Source: Mucilaginibacter phenanthrenivorans | GTDB taxonomy: Bacteria; Bacteroidota; Bacteroidia; Sphingobacteriales; Sphingobacteriaceae | Assembly: GCF_024721155.1 (NCBI RefSeq) | Contig: NZ_JAHVAP010000002.1 | Coordinates: 62,001-126,000, forward strand | Direction: 5' to 3' | DNA: 64,000 nucleotides | Part shown: in pieces, positions 1-8,434 of the stretch | Layout of the letters: each line of letters begins with the position of its first letter | Position numbering within the stretch: the stretch's first letter is position 1 | The notes under the pieces: generated by a model | What the model was told of the DNA's origin: nothing | The model's database searches: none | What the model saw: the letters and a program-made list of their open reading frames with translations, nothing else | Program-made: the position numbers and the translations under genes

Positions 1-861
1 TTTATTCTCCAGGCCATCATTTTTTACAGCAATTACCTTTACCTGATCCCCGCGGCACTGGCCAGTTTGAGAATAAGACGTTTTATTTCCTTTAACATCG
101 TACTGGTGGCGGTGTTCGCAGCGGTGCTGTCGGGTGTCCGGTACCTGCAAGCGGCTTCAGGCCAGTTTTCTTTTTTGCAAAGCATTTGGATAAACTGCCT
201 GAATATTACCTGGTTCTTAGTATTGGCCATATTAATCCGGTTCAGTACCGACTGGTTCAGGCAAAAGCAATTGGAAAAAGAAAAAGAGAACCAGCAGCTC
301 AAAACCGAATTAAATTTTCTGAAGGCGCAGGTTAATCCCCATTTTTTCTTTAATTCCCTCAATAATCTTTATGCGCTGGCCTTAAAACAAGCGCCTGAAA
401 CCCCGGAAATAATACTGAAAATATCAGGGATCATGCGTTATATGCTATATGAAACCGATGCCAGCCAGGTACCGTTAAGGCAGGAGGTGGACATGATCAA
501 TACGTATATCTCTTTGCAGCAGTTGAAATCCAAATCAGCGGGTTATCCTTCAATAGTGGTTACGGGGGATATGGGCAATTTACAGATAGAACCTTTATTG
601 TTACTGCCCCTGGTTGAAAACGTTTTTAAGCACGGAACCCTACCGTTTACCATCGTATTACAGGTTAGTCCTGTCTCCATTCAGCTGACAACAAGTAATC
701 AAATGAGGAAAGAGGCTAATGCTACTCCAGGCGGGATAGGTTTAAGCAATCTAAAACGGCGGCTCAGCCTGCTTTACGCGGATGCACACCGGTTGGAACT
801 GCGGGAAAATGACAATACCTTTACCGCTACATTGATTTTAAACCTCCCCATTAAAAAATGA
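1..861 (+). CDS. LytS-type sensor histidine kinase, 5' end outside the window
   Basis: The frame is open from base 1, so the first Met at base 67 is probably internal and the gene is truncated by the window edge. The visible part has hydrophobic membrane segments, a short coiled linker rich in K, E and Q, then the His_kinase motif NPHFFFNSLNNLY, whose His is the expected phosphorylation site. The ATPase part follows, with LLPLVENVFKHG (N-box) and GGIGLSNLKRRL (G-box). This is the LytS/YehU family, which senses at the membrane and phosphorylates LytTR regulators. The stop overlaps the start of the response regulator by 4 bases, so the pair is translationally coupled. The signal is unknown; the ABC exporter downstream makes a peptide or antibiotic signal plausible. 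Confidence 0.9.
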   Translation, partial: FILQAIIFYSNYLYLIPAALASLRIRRFISFNIVLVAVFAAVLSGVRYLQAASGQFSFLQSIWINCLNITWFLVLAILIRFSTDWFRQKQLEKEKENQQLKTELNFLKAQVNPHFFFNSLNNLYALALKQAPETPEIILKISGIMRYMLYETDASQVPLRQEVDMINTYISLQQLKSKSAGYPSIVVTGDMGNLQIEPLLLLPLVENVFKHGTLPFTIVLQVSPVSIQLTTSNQMRKEANATPGGIGLSNLKRRLSLLYADAHRLELRENDNTFTATLILNLPIKK

Positions 862-1541
862 TCAGGTGCGTGGCCATAGATGACGAGTTTTTAGCCCTGG
901 AGGTGATCGAAAACTACGTGGGACGATTGCCATTTCTCGAATTGGCCGGAACTTTTACGAATGCCCTGGAAGCTTTACCTTTATTGACGGCCGAACCAAT
1001 CGACCTGATGTTCCTGGATATTGAAATGCCGGACATCAATGGCCTTGCTTTCTTAAAGACCCTGAAAAAAGCGCCGATGGTCATTTTCACTACCGCCTAT
1101 TCGCAATTCGCAGCCGAGGGCTTTGAAGTAGATGCAGTGGACTATTTGATCAAGCCGATTCCCTTTGACCGGTTTTTAAAGGGGGTGCAAAAGGCGCAGC
1201 AAAGGTTGCAACCATCCGAAACGACTATCCAGCCGGATCATTTATTTATTAAATCCGACTATAAAACGCTCCGGGTTGCCTTAAACGAGATCCTGTACAT
1301 TGAAGGGATGAAGGACTATGTTTGTATCCATACCACCGGACAATCCATTAATACCTTACTCAGTATCACGGCTCTTTTGGAAAAGCTTCCGCTGGCCGGC
1401 TTTGTCCGGGTTCACCGTTCCTTCGTTATTGCTTTGAATAAGATCAATAGTATCGAACGCAACACGATTTTAATTGGAGCGATTAAAATACCCGTCGGCG
1501 ATCAATATAGAGATGAATTGATGAAGAGGATCAGCCCTTAA
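858..1541 (+). CDS. LytTR-family response regulator
   Basis: A 227-aa regulator. The receiver domain covers about residues 1-120, with acidic D8 and D9, phospho-acceptor D54 in FLDIEMPD and the conserved K99-P100. A LytTR DNA-binding domain fills about residues 128-227, including the FVRVHRSFVIALNKI stretch typical of the family. It should bind direct repeats upstream of target promoters when phosphorylated by the overlapping kinase. Probable targets are the ABC exporter and receptor genes that begin 112 bases downstream; this is inference from position, and I did not find a clear pair of LytTR boxes. Confidence 0.92.
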   Translation: MIRCVAIDDEFLALEVIENYVGRLPFLELAGTFTNALEALPLLTAEPIDLMFLDIEMPDINGLAFLKTLKKAPMVIFTTAYSQFAAEGFEVDAVDYLIKPIPFDRFLKGVQKAQQRLQPSETTIQPDHLFIKSDYKTLRVALNEILYIEGMKDYVCIHTTGQSINTLLSITALLEKLPLAGFVRVHRSFVIALNKINSIERNTILIGAIKIPVGDQYRDELMKRISP

Positions 1542-1653
1542 ATATTTAACGCCAAATTTACGCCCGTTGACGGCTAAAATCCTCCCTTTGATGATTTAAT
1601 TCTTTGCCGGTTTTTCGAAAACTTTCCTTTGTTACTGTAAAACAAACAAAGTA

Positions 1654-2568
1654 ATGGAAGCACGATCAAATATCATCGAAACCCGGAATTTGGATTTCTC
1701 GTTTCATCCGGGCATACCCATCCTGAAAAATATTAACCTCCAGGTACCTGCCGGAAGCATCTACGGTTTTTTAGGGCCAAACGGGGCAGGTAAGACGACC
1801 ACCCTTAGATTATTATTAGGACTGATCAAACAGGAGCAATCATCCATTCAAATCTTCGGGCAGGATTTTTGGCCAAACCGTATTACGGTTTTAAAACGGA
1901 TAGGTTCATTGATCGAGCAGCCTTCCTTATATGGGCATTTGACCGGCCGGGAAAACCTCGAAGTATTCCGGCTTTCTTATGGATGTGAGCGGATCAGGAT
2001 TGATGAAGTACTGGCCATTGCAGGCCTTTCTGACGCAGCCGGCAAAAAAGCCAAAGAATATTCTTTAGGCATGAAGCAAAGGCTGGCTATCGCCATTGCC
2101 TTGTTGCACCAGCCCGAGGTGCTGATCCTGGACGAACCCACCAACGGACTCGACCCCAACGGCATTATCGAGATCAGGGACCTGTTACGGAATCTGAACC
2201 AGGAATACGGGACTACCATTTTAGTTTCCAGTCACTTGCTACCCGAAGTGGAAAAGATCATTACGCATCTGGGCATTATCAACCACGGGCAATTGATCTT
2301 CCAGGGAACCCTTTCCGAATTGCAGCAATTCAAAACGGCGGCCCTTACTTTGGCTGCCGAAGTGGATGACCCCATCAAGGCCACCGCGTTCCTTTCGGGC
2401 AGCTTTACCGTGATACCAACCAACGGCCAGCTGCACATCAGCATCCAAAACAAAGAGCAGGTAGCTGAGATCGCCCGGATATGGGTGCAAAACCAAATCA
2501 ATATCTACCAGCTAACTTTATTAAAAAGCGACCTGGAAGACCTATTCATGCAAATCATCAACAACTAA
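1654..2568 (+). CDS. ABC transporter ATP-binding protein (bacitracin/lantibiotic exporter type)
   Basis: A 304-aa ATPase with Walker A GPNGAGKTT at residues 41-49, signature SLGMKQRLA, Walker B LILDEPTNGLDP and the H-loop SSH. The C-terminal 90 residues form the extra domain common in BcrA/CcmA-type ATPases that work with ABC-2 permeases. It powers export by, or signalling through, the permease encoded 4 bases downstream. Its position behind a LytS/LytR pair fits an inducible resistance or peptide-export unit, though the substrate cannot be read from the sequence. Confidence 0.9.
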   Translation: MEARSNIIETRNLDFSFHPGIPILKNINLQVPAGSIYGFLGPNGAGKTTTLRLLLGLIKQEQSSIQIFGQDFWPNRITVLKRIGSLIEQPSLYGHLTGRENLEVFRLSYGCERIRIDEVLAIAGLSDAAGKKAKEYSLGMKQRLAIAIALLHQPEVLILDEPTNGLDPNGIIEIRDLLRNLNQEYGTTILVSSHLLPEVEKIITHLGIINHGQLIFQGTLSELQQFKTAALTLAAEVDDPIKATAFLSGSFTVIPTNGQLHISIQNKEQVAEIARIWVQNQINIYQLTLLKSDLEDLFMQIINN

Positions 2569-2572
2569 GATC

Positions 2573-3346
2573 ATGAACAATTTCTTTTTAAATACCCGCG
2601 CAGAGTTCCTGAAAGCCAAAAGGACATCCGTGACAGGGATCACCCTGATCGCGGCCTTATTTGTACCTGTTATAGATTTTATTATTTGCCTGGAACGACC
2701 TGACGTGATGACGCACCGGATGCAGCCAGGTTTCTGGCTGCCTTATTTACAGTTCGTATGGAAAAACACGGCAGCCATCATTGTGCCCATTTATACCATC
2801 CTCATCACCAGCCTGATCGTGCAGGTCGAATACCGGAACAATACCTGGAAGCAAGTTTATGCATCGCCACGCAGGTTTGGGGACATCTTCTTTTCCAAAC
2901 TGATCGTGATTGGCACGCTGGTCTTATCCTTCTTTCTTTTATTCAGTTTGTTCTTCATTTTATCGGGTACAGCGGTGGGAATGGCTAATAATGCCTACCA
3001 CGTTTCAGCTAATCCAATTCCTTTCACTGAAATTATAGCAACCGCGGCGAGGATCTACTTAGGTATCCTGCCTGTAATGGCCATCCAATACTGGCTCAGT
3101 CTCCGCTTTAAAAACTTCGCCACGCCATTGGGCATCGGCATGGCTTTGTGGATAAGCGGGATTGTGTTGCTGGATTGGGACAAGATCATTTATTACCCTT
3201 ACATGTACGCACCCCTGATGTTCTTTTCAGATTTCAGCAAACATCCCGAAAAACTGCCGCAACTGATCATCAATTCATCGGTATGCCTGGTCATTGCGCT
3301 CCTGTTCGGTGCCTGGAACATCCGTAACCAAAAGGAAAAAGGATAA
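2573..3346 (+). CDS. ABC-2 type permease subunit
   Basis: A 257-aa integral membrane protein with about six hydrophobic segments. The first follows an N-terminal amphipathic stretch (FFLNTRAEFLKAKRT) that is typical of lantibiotic-type ABC-2 permeases, and the EYRNNTWKQVYA motif lies after the second helix. It should form the membrane channel for the ATPase encoded directly upstream (gap of 4 bases). No periplasmic extracytoplasmic domain of the MacB or BceB kind is present. Substrate unknown. Confidence 0.85.
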   Translation: MNNFFLNTRAEFLKAKRTSVTGITLIAALFVPVIDFIICLERPDVMTHRMQPGFWLPYLQFVWKNTAAIIVPIYTILITSLIVQVEYRNNTWKQVYASPRRFGDIFFSKLIVIGTLVLSFFLLFSLFFILSGTAVGMANNAYHVSANPIPFTEIIATAARIYLGILPVMAIQYWLSLRFKNFATPLGIGMALWISGIVLLDWDKIIYYPYMYAPLMFFSDFSKHPEKLPQLIINSSVCLVIALLFGAWNIRNQKEKG

Positions 3347-3383
3347 GCAGTCTCAATTTATTTACACTTCAAATTTACCTCAA

Positions 3384-5774
3384 ATGAAAACATTTTTGCT
3401 TTCGGTGGCTACGCTATTGACCCTGCTTTCTGTCAAAGCACAACAAATCAGCGGCCTTGTTAAAGGCCCGGACGGCCAACCGCTCAAAGGGGCGTCCCTC
3501 ATCCTGAAAAGAACAAAGGACTCAACGACAGTCAAACTGGCCGTAACAGACGCCTCGGGGCTTTACCGGTTACAAGCTCCGTCAGGTAACTACTTTTTAA
3601 CAGCCAGCCATGTCGGTTATGAAATAAAGGATCCCGTCCCGGTCAGTTTAACTGATACCGGTATAACACAGATGCCGGACCTGGTTTTACTGAAAGCAGT
3701 GAAAAACCTCAAAGAGGTAGCCATTATAGCCACCAGGCCATTGATCGAAGTGCATACCGATAAACTGATCCTCAATGTGGGCAGCAGTTTGACCGCTATC
3801 GGGCAGGACGGGTTGGAGCTGCTGCGTAAAGCGCCGGGGGTTACCGTGGATCAGAACGGCGGGCTGATGCTCAATGGTAAAAATGGGGTCCAGATCTACA
3901 TTAATGGGAAGCCCAGTCCCCTGAGCGGAGATGACCTCGCTGCTTTCCTGCATTCACTACAGGCGTCGCAGATCGATGCCATCGAGATCATCGCCAACCC
4001 CTCGGCCAAATTTGATGCTGGTGGTAGCGCCGGGATCATCAATATACGGCTGAAAAAGAATACCGCGTTTGGCACCAATGGCAGCGTGAATGCTGCTTAC
4101 AGCATCGGCTCCCATTCCAGCTACAGTACAGGCCTTAACCTGAACCACCGCGGGGGGAACACCAATATTTACGGCACGTATAATTTTAATGACCGCAAAA
4201 GCGCCGGTTATTTGAATACCGACAGGGTGTTGGGTGATACGGCATTTAACCAGCGTTATAACCAGCTGAACCACCTGATCACACATAACCTGCAGGCAGG
4301 ACTCGACCAGCAACTGAATAAAACCAGCAGCGCAGGGTTCATTGCCGGCGGTTCCTTTACCAGTTACAACACCGACGGCAGCAGCACAACGCCGATCACT
4401 TTTATTCCTACCGGGCAAGTGAAAAAGCTACTGCTGGCGGGAAACCATACGGCAAGGCAGCGCAACAGCGGCAGTTTTAACGCCAATTATCGCTATGCGG
4501 ATCAAAACGGGCATACGCTTGGTATCGATGCCGACTACGACCTGTTCCGGATCAGCAATGACCAGTTGCAACCGAATAATTATTACGATGGATCGGGCAA
4601 TACCTTTCTTTACGGTAATACTTACCATATCCTTTCACCGACGGCCATCGACATTTTTAGTCTCAAAGCGGACTATGAACAAAACCTTTGGAAAGGCAAA
4701 CTGGGTTTTGGTGCCAAAGTTTCCGCCACCGACAGTAAAAATGACCTGAAGCAGTTCAACATATTGGCCGCAGGCGATGTTTTCAACAATGCGTTAAGCG
4801 ATAATTTTGAATACAAAGAACAGATCCAGGCTGTCTATCTGAACTACAACCGTGACTGGAAGCACTGGACGGTACAGCTGGGCCTGCGGGCGGAACGGAC
4901 TTCGGCCAAAGGCTTATCTATGCCTTACAGCAGTGCTCCCGATTCGGCTTTCAACCGCGATTATACCGGCTTGTTCCCTTCGGGCGCACTAACCTGGAAA
5001 GCCACCGAAGCGCAGCAATGGACGCTGAACTTTAGCCGCAGGCTGGACAGGCCCTCTTATTCATTTTTAAACCCTTTTGTTTACCGCATCGATGATTATA
5101 ACGCCAAAGCCGGTAACACGCAATTGCAGCCACAGTATACCAACAGCCTGAGCCTAGCCTACCTTTATGGGCAGAAACTGAACATCAGCTTAAACTACAG
5201 TCATGTAACCGGCGTTTTTGCTATCGAGGCCGATACAGTGGGGCATTCGAGGTATGTGCTTATCAATAAAAACCTCGCGAAACAGGATATCACCAGCCTC
5301 ACCGCCAGTTACCCCATTGAACTGAAATGGTATAGCGCGCAGATTAACCTGAACAGTTATTACAGCCGCTACCAGTCGCCGGGCATCAATTTGAGTACTT
5401 ATGCACTGGAAGCCTTTTTACAGCAAGACTTTGACCTGGGTAAGGGCTACCGGGCGGAGCTGACCACCCTATACAATTCACCGGCCATCTTGCAGGGTAC
5501 CTTTAAAAGCAAAGCAAACAGCGATGTAGACGTAGGGCTACAAAAAAGCTTGTTTGCCGGCAAGGGCTCGCTAAGGATAGCCATGACCGATATTTTCCAC
5601 GCCCAAAAGAACCAGGTTACAAGTACGGTTTCCGGGCAGCAGCTTCAAACCAGCAGCGGCGGAGAAACACGGCTATTACGCGTAGCTTTCAATTACCGCT
5701 TCGGCAGCAATAAGGTCAAACCGGCAAAAAGACATCAAACCGGTGCCGAGGATGAGAGCAGGAGAACGAATTGA
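3384..5774 (+). CDS. Outer-membrane beta-barrel receptor with CarboxypepD-reg-like domain
   Basis: About 796 aa from the Met at 3384, chosen because it begins a good signal peptide (MKTFLLSVATLLTLLSVKA). An in-frame Met at 3294 would lie inside the permease gene. After the signal comes a carboxypeptidase-regulatory-like beta sandwich (about residues 24-100), then a TonB plug-like region (DGLELLRKAPGVTVD, IIANPSAKFDAGGSAGIINI) and a long aromatic-rich beta barrel. This is the outer-membrane beta-barrel family often encoded beside LytTR systems and ABC exporters. It may take part in export, uptake or sensing of the exporter substrate. It starts 37 bases after the permease stop, so it probably belongs to the same operon. 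Confidence 0.85.
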   Translation: MKTFLLSVATLLTLLSVKAQQISGLVKGPDGQPLKGASLILKRTKDSTTVKLAVTDASGLYRLQAPSGNYFLTASHVGYEIKDPVPVSLTDTGITQMPDLVLLKAVKNLKEVAIIATRPLIEVHTDKLILNVGSSLTAIGQDGLELLRKAPGVTVDQNGGLMLNGKNGVQIYINGKPSPLSGDDLAAFLHSLQASQIDAIEIIANPSAKFDAGGSAGIINIRLKKNTAFGTNGSVNAAYSIGSHSSYSTGLNLNHRGGNTNIYGTYNFNDRKSAGYLNTDRVLGDTAFNQRYNQLNHLITHNLQAGLDQQLNKTSSAGFIAGGSFTSYNTDGSSTTPITFIPTGQVKKLLLAGNHTARQRNSGSFNANYRYADQNGHTLGIDADYDLFRISNDQLQPNNYYDGSGNTFLYGNTYHILSPTAIDIFSLKADYEQNLWKGKLGFGAKVSATDSKNDLKQFNILAAGDVFNNALSDNFEYKEQIQAVYLNYNRDWKHWTVQLGLRAERTSAKGLSMPYSSAPDSAFNRDYTGLFPSGALTWKATEAQQWTLNFSRRLDRPSYSFLNPFVYRIDDYNAKAGNTQLQPQYTNSLSLAYLYGQKLNISLNYSHVTGVFAIEADTVGHSRYVLINKNLAKQDITSLTASYPIELKWYSAQINLNSYYSRYQSPGINLSTYALEAFLQQDFDLGKGYRAELTTLYNSPAILQGTFKSKANSDVDVGLQKSLFAGKGSLRIAMTDIFHAQKNQVTSTVSGQQLQTSSGGETRLLRVAFNYRFGSNKVKPAKRHQTGAEDESRRTN

Positions 5775-5899
5775 CAGACCGGTTTTAATTTCAATCTGCA
5801 GGTATAACAAAGGTATGAACGTTAATCTTCAACTTTTTGCACCCAGCTTTCGTTTTTCAGTATTAGTGATGTTAATGAGTCCAGGTGCCTACCAATAAC

Positions 5900-5941
5900 G
5901 TGGTGCATTAAAAGCTACAAAAAGTGGTGCATCAATAGCTA
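5900..5941 (+). repeat. Two 18-bp imperfect direct repeats, 24-bp period
   Basis: GTGGTGCATTAAAAGCTA at 5900-5917 recurs as GTGGTGCATCAATAGCTA at 5924-5941, with 16 of 18 positions the same. They sit in the 271-base gap between the receptor and the membrane-protein gene, about 105 bases before the latter's start. The period of about two helical turns would suit a dimeric regulator, but a relic of a mobile-element end is equally possible. Nothing else is recognisable in this gap. Confidence 0.5.
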
Positions 5942-6045
5942 ATAATTGACAGAAGCCCAGTTAAAACGCTATGGCTGAAAGGCAAACACCTATAAAATCG
6001 TATATTTGAGTAAGCAATCAAGCCTGCCTTATATCAACCTTTATC

Positions 6046-6708
6046 ATGGCTAAAAATATTTCCTTATTTGAATACAAACTGGAACTCTTAAAATCCGAAC
6101 TGACCGCCATCAATGAATCCATCCGGAAATTAGACGATGCTTCTTTACAAATAAAAAACTGGACCATACTCATGTGGGCTGGCAGCATTTCCCTCGTTTT
6201 AAGCAGCAAAGAGGATGATCTCCGGCGTTTAATATTTTTTACCATTATTATTCCATTCCTGTTTTGGATGGTGGATACCAATTCACGCCGAAGACAACGG
6301 CACTTTATCTTCAGGAGCAATTTAATTACCAAACATATTAACAGTCCTAGCTTCGAAACCTCCTTTGAAAGCAAAAACCTCGACGGAATAACGGTAATGA
6401 ATATGATGGCCAATGATGGGGAATCTGCGGAAGTTATTGCCTTCACTTCGTTTAGAAAAATTGTTTGGTATGCCTCACTCCGTAACTTTTATATGGGCCT
6501 GATTTTGATTACCCTGGCCTTACAGGTCCTATTGTATCCCATTGCCAGCCCTAAACAAGCGCACACCCTCAGTAAAAATGATACCGCTATCGTATTCCAG
6601 CAGGTGGAAATTTTGAATAAACTTTCGATACTTCAGCATACGATGGATTCACTTAACCGGCAAAAGCAGACCCTAAAAAAACCTCAACCGCTCAAGAACA
6701 AACCCTGA
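6046..6708 (+). CDS. Membrane protein of unknown function, coupled to a radical SAM gene
   Basis: A 220-aa protein with an N-terminal helical, charged stretch (residues 1-40), hydrophobic segments at about 45-55 and 65-78, a soluble middle, a third hydrophobic segment at about 150-170, and a C-terminal helix rich in Q and K. I do not recognise the family. The stop and the start of the radical SAM gene overlap (TGATG), so the two products are very probably made together. One possibility is that this protein anchors or regulates the radical SAM enzyme at the membrane; this is inference only. Confidence 0.7.
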   Translation: MAKNISLFEYKLELLKSELTAINESIRKLDDASLQIKNWTILMWAGSISLVLSSKEDDLRRLIFFTIIIPFLFWMVDTNSRRRQRHFIFRSNLITKHINSPSFETSFESKNLDGITVMNMMANDGESAEVIAFTSFRKIVWYASLRNFYMGLILITLALQVLLYPIASPKQAHTLSKNDTAIVFQQVEILNKLSILQHTMDSLNRQKQTLKKPQPLKNKP

Positions 6709-7625
6709 TGGCCGCATTTTCAGACGAAAGTTTATACCGGAACTCCATGATGTTCGAAGGCGAAGTCATTGAACACCTGACGAGCTGGCTGAGTGTGAAC
6801 CCCTATAAAGGCTGTTCACTTAAATGCGCCTATTGCTTTAGGGCTAACTGGTACCAGTCCGATAAACCTTTTCAATTATATTCAGAAGAAGAATGTCTCG
6901 AAGCCTTGTTAAAACATAAAGCATTCGTTCCCAACATTACACCAATATCGATCAATAACAGTTCAACCGACGCCCTATTGCCTCAAGTAAGAAAATCCAC
7001 ATTCAGGTTCATTAATATGTTGGACGAATTGGGATATTCCAATCCTTTTATCCTCATCAGCAAACTTGCGCTCACAAAAAATGACTTATCAGCACTGGAA
7101 AACTTACACGCGCTGAGGCCGATATTTTTTACCAGTTTTTCGCTGCTACCCAAGCATATTGAGCCAATGCCGGTTTCCATAAGAATTAAGAATCTGGCCC
7201 GGTTAAAAAGTGCAAATATCCCTGCGGTTCTTTATTTTCGTCCGATTGTTAAAGACTGGAATGATAGTGATGAAATTATTAAAAAAGCGTTGCAGGTTGG
7301 CCAGGACTATTGTAATGCCATCTGTATAGGCGGATTGCGGATGTCGCCTGAAATCAGAGCTGAACTACAGAAAGTGGGCGAAAAACTGGATGAGTTTCCC
7401 GATGAGTTTGATCAAAAGAAAATCGATAACGCTATTGAAAACCGGATCCTGGCCCTTCACCAGAAGCTCGGTTTAGATGTCCCTGTTTTTAAGCATTCTT
7501 CCTGCGCGGTCAGCTTTATCACCAAACAGCAGAATTACAATTTACTTTTTAAAAACCCGGAAAACAACTGTTTAGTGACGTGCCCCCCAAGTCAGCAAGC
7601 ATTATGTAATAAAGGCATAGTATAA
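6708..7625 (+). CDS. Radical SAM protein
   Basis: A 305-aa protein with the radical SAM cluster motif CxxxCxxC at C36, C40 and C43 (GCSLKCAYCFR), which binds a [4Fe-4S] cluster and S-adenosylmethionine. The layout, with a short N-terminus ahead of the cluster motif and a TIM-barrel-like middle, resembles SplB-like or Rv2578c-like radical SAM proteins. A C-terminal cysteine group (NNCLVTCPPSQQALC) could bind an extra cluster or metal. The substrate is unknown. No peptide precursor gene of the RiPP type is visible next to it; the only partner is the membrane protein whose gene overlaps it. Confidence 0.88.
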   Translation: MAAFSDESLYRNSMMFEGEVIEHLTSWLSVNPYKGCSLKCAYCFRANWYQSDKPFQLYSEEECLEALLKHKAFVPNITPISINNSSTDALLPQVRKSTFRFINMLDELGYSNPFILISKLALTKNDLSALENLHALRPIFFTSFSLLPKHIEPMPVSIRIKNLARLKSANIPAVLYFRPIVKDWNDSDEIIKKALQVGQDYCNAICIGGLRMSPEIRAELQKVGEKLDEFPDEFDQKKIDNAIENRILALHQKLGLDVPVFKHSSCAVSFITKQQNYNLLFKNPENNCLVTCPPSQQALCNKGIV

Positions 7626-7664
7626 AATATTCAGGTCAAAAGAGATACTTTCTCAAAGTTAAGC

Positions 7665-8270
7665 CTATAGCTTACGAAAAATTTCTTCCAGGATTGGGGT
7701 AACCAGGAATGCCGGAGCCACGCTGGTCAGATTAGTACGGATATCCCGCAGGGCGCGGGTCAAATGCCCCTCTACGGTTTTCTCGGCGATCTCCAGCTCG
7801 GCCGCGATCTCCGGGTTCGTTTTACCATCCTGCCTGCTCATCCGGTAAACCATGCGGCACTTTTCCGGCAGCTCCTGCACCGTCGCCTCAATGCGGGCCA
7901 TCAGTTCCTTTTCCAATAGGTAAACCTCCGGCGAATGCAGGCCCAGCACATTATCATCCACCAGTTCGGTGGTCCTGATCCGGCGTTTCGCATACCGCTT
8001 ATCCAGCCGGTTGAGCACCTGGTATTTAGTCGCCGCCCAGAGATACGTAGATAAGTTATGCGTTAAAACCAGTTCCTCGCGCCGCTGCCAGAAACTGACA
8101 AATATATCCTGGACACATTCCTCGGCTTCCTGCTCGTCGCCCAAACGGTTGACGGCAACAGCCAGCAACTTATCCCAGTACCGCCCGAAAATCTCGGTAA
8201 AGGCCTGCTGGTTCCCCTCCTTTAATAAGGCGAAAAGTGCATTATCCGTAAGATCAGCCAGGGAAGCCAT
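7665..8270 (-). CDS. ECF-type RNA polymerase sigma factor, no adjacent FecR
   Basis: A 201-aa sigma-70 family factor of the Bacteroidetes RpoE-like group. Region 2 covers about residues 10-85 (EAEECVQDIFVSFWQRR) and region 4 about residues 120-180 (NPEIAAELEIAEKTVEGHLTRAL, the HTH). Such factors are normally paired with a FecR anti-sigma gene and a SusC gene; here the neighbours are a convergent radical SAM gene and a divergent nuclease-NTPase gene, so it is an orphan. It could control the divergent defence-like genes or a distant locus. No ncRNA or terminator is evident in the 39-base convergent gap. Confidence 0.93.
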   Translation of the reverse strand: MASLADLTDNALFALLKEGNQQAFTEIFGRYWDKLLAVAVNRLGDEQEAEECVQDIFVSFWQRREELVLTHNLSTYLWAATKYQVLNRLDKRYAKRRIRTTELVDDNVLGLHSPEVYLLEKELMARIEATVQELPEKCRMVYRMSRQDGKTNPEIAAELEIAEKTVEGHLTRALRDIRTNLTSVAPAFLVTPILEEIFRKL

Positions 8271-8434
8271 CAGATTTATATTTAAACGAATTTACAGAAA
8301 AATCCGCAGCAAATTAAATAAGCGTTTGTAAACAAGAGGTTAAGCCAATAAAAACATACCACGGCACCCCGGAATTATTTCCTGCCGGGTAACGCGCGAC
8401 TGTTTATATTTACAGCGTTAAACCTGATCAATAC

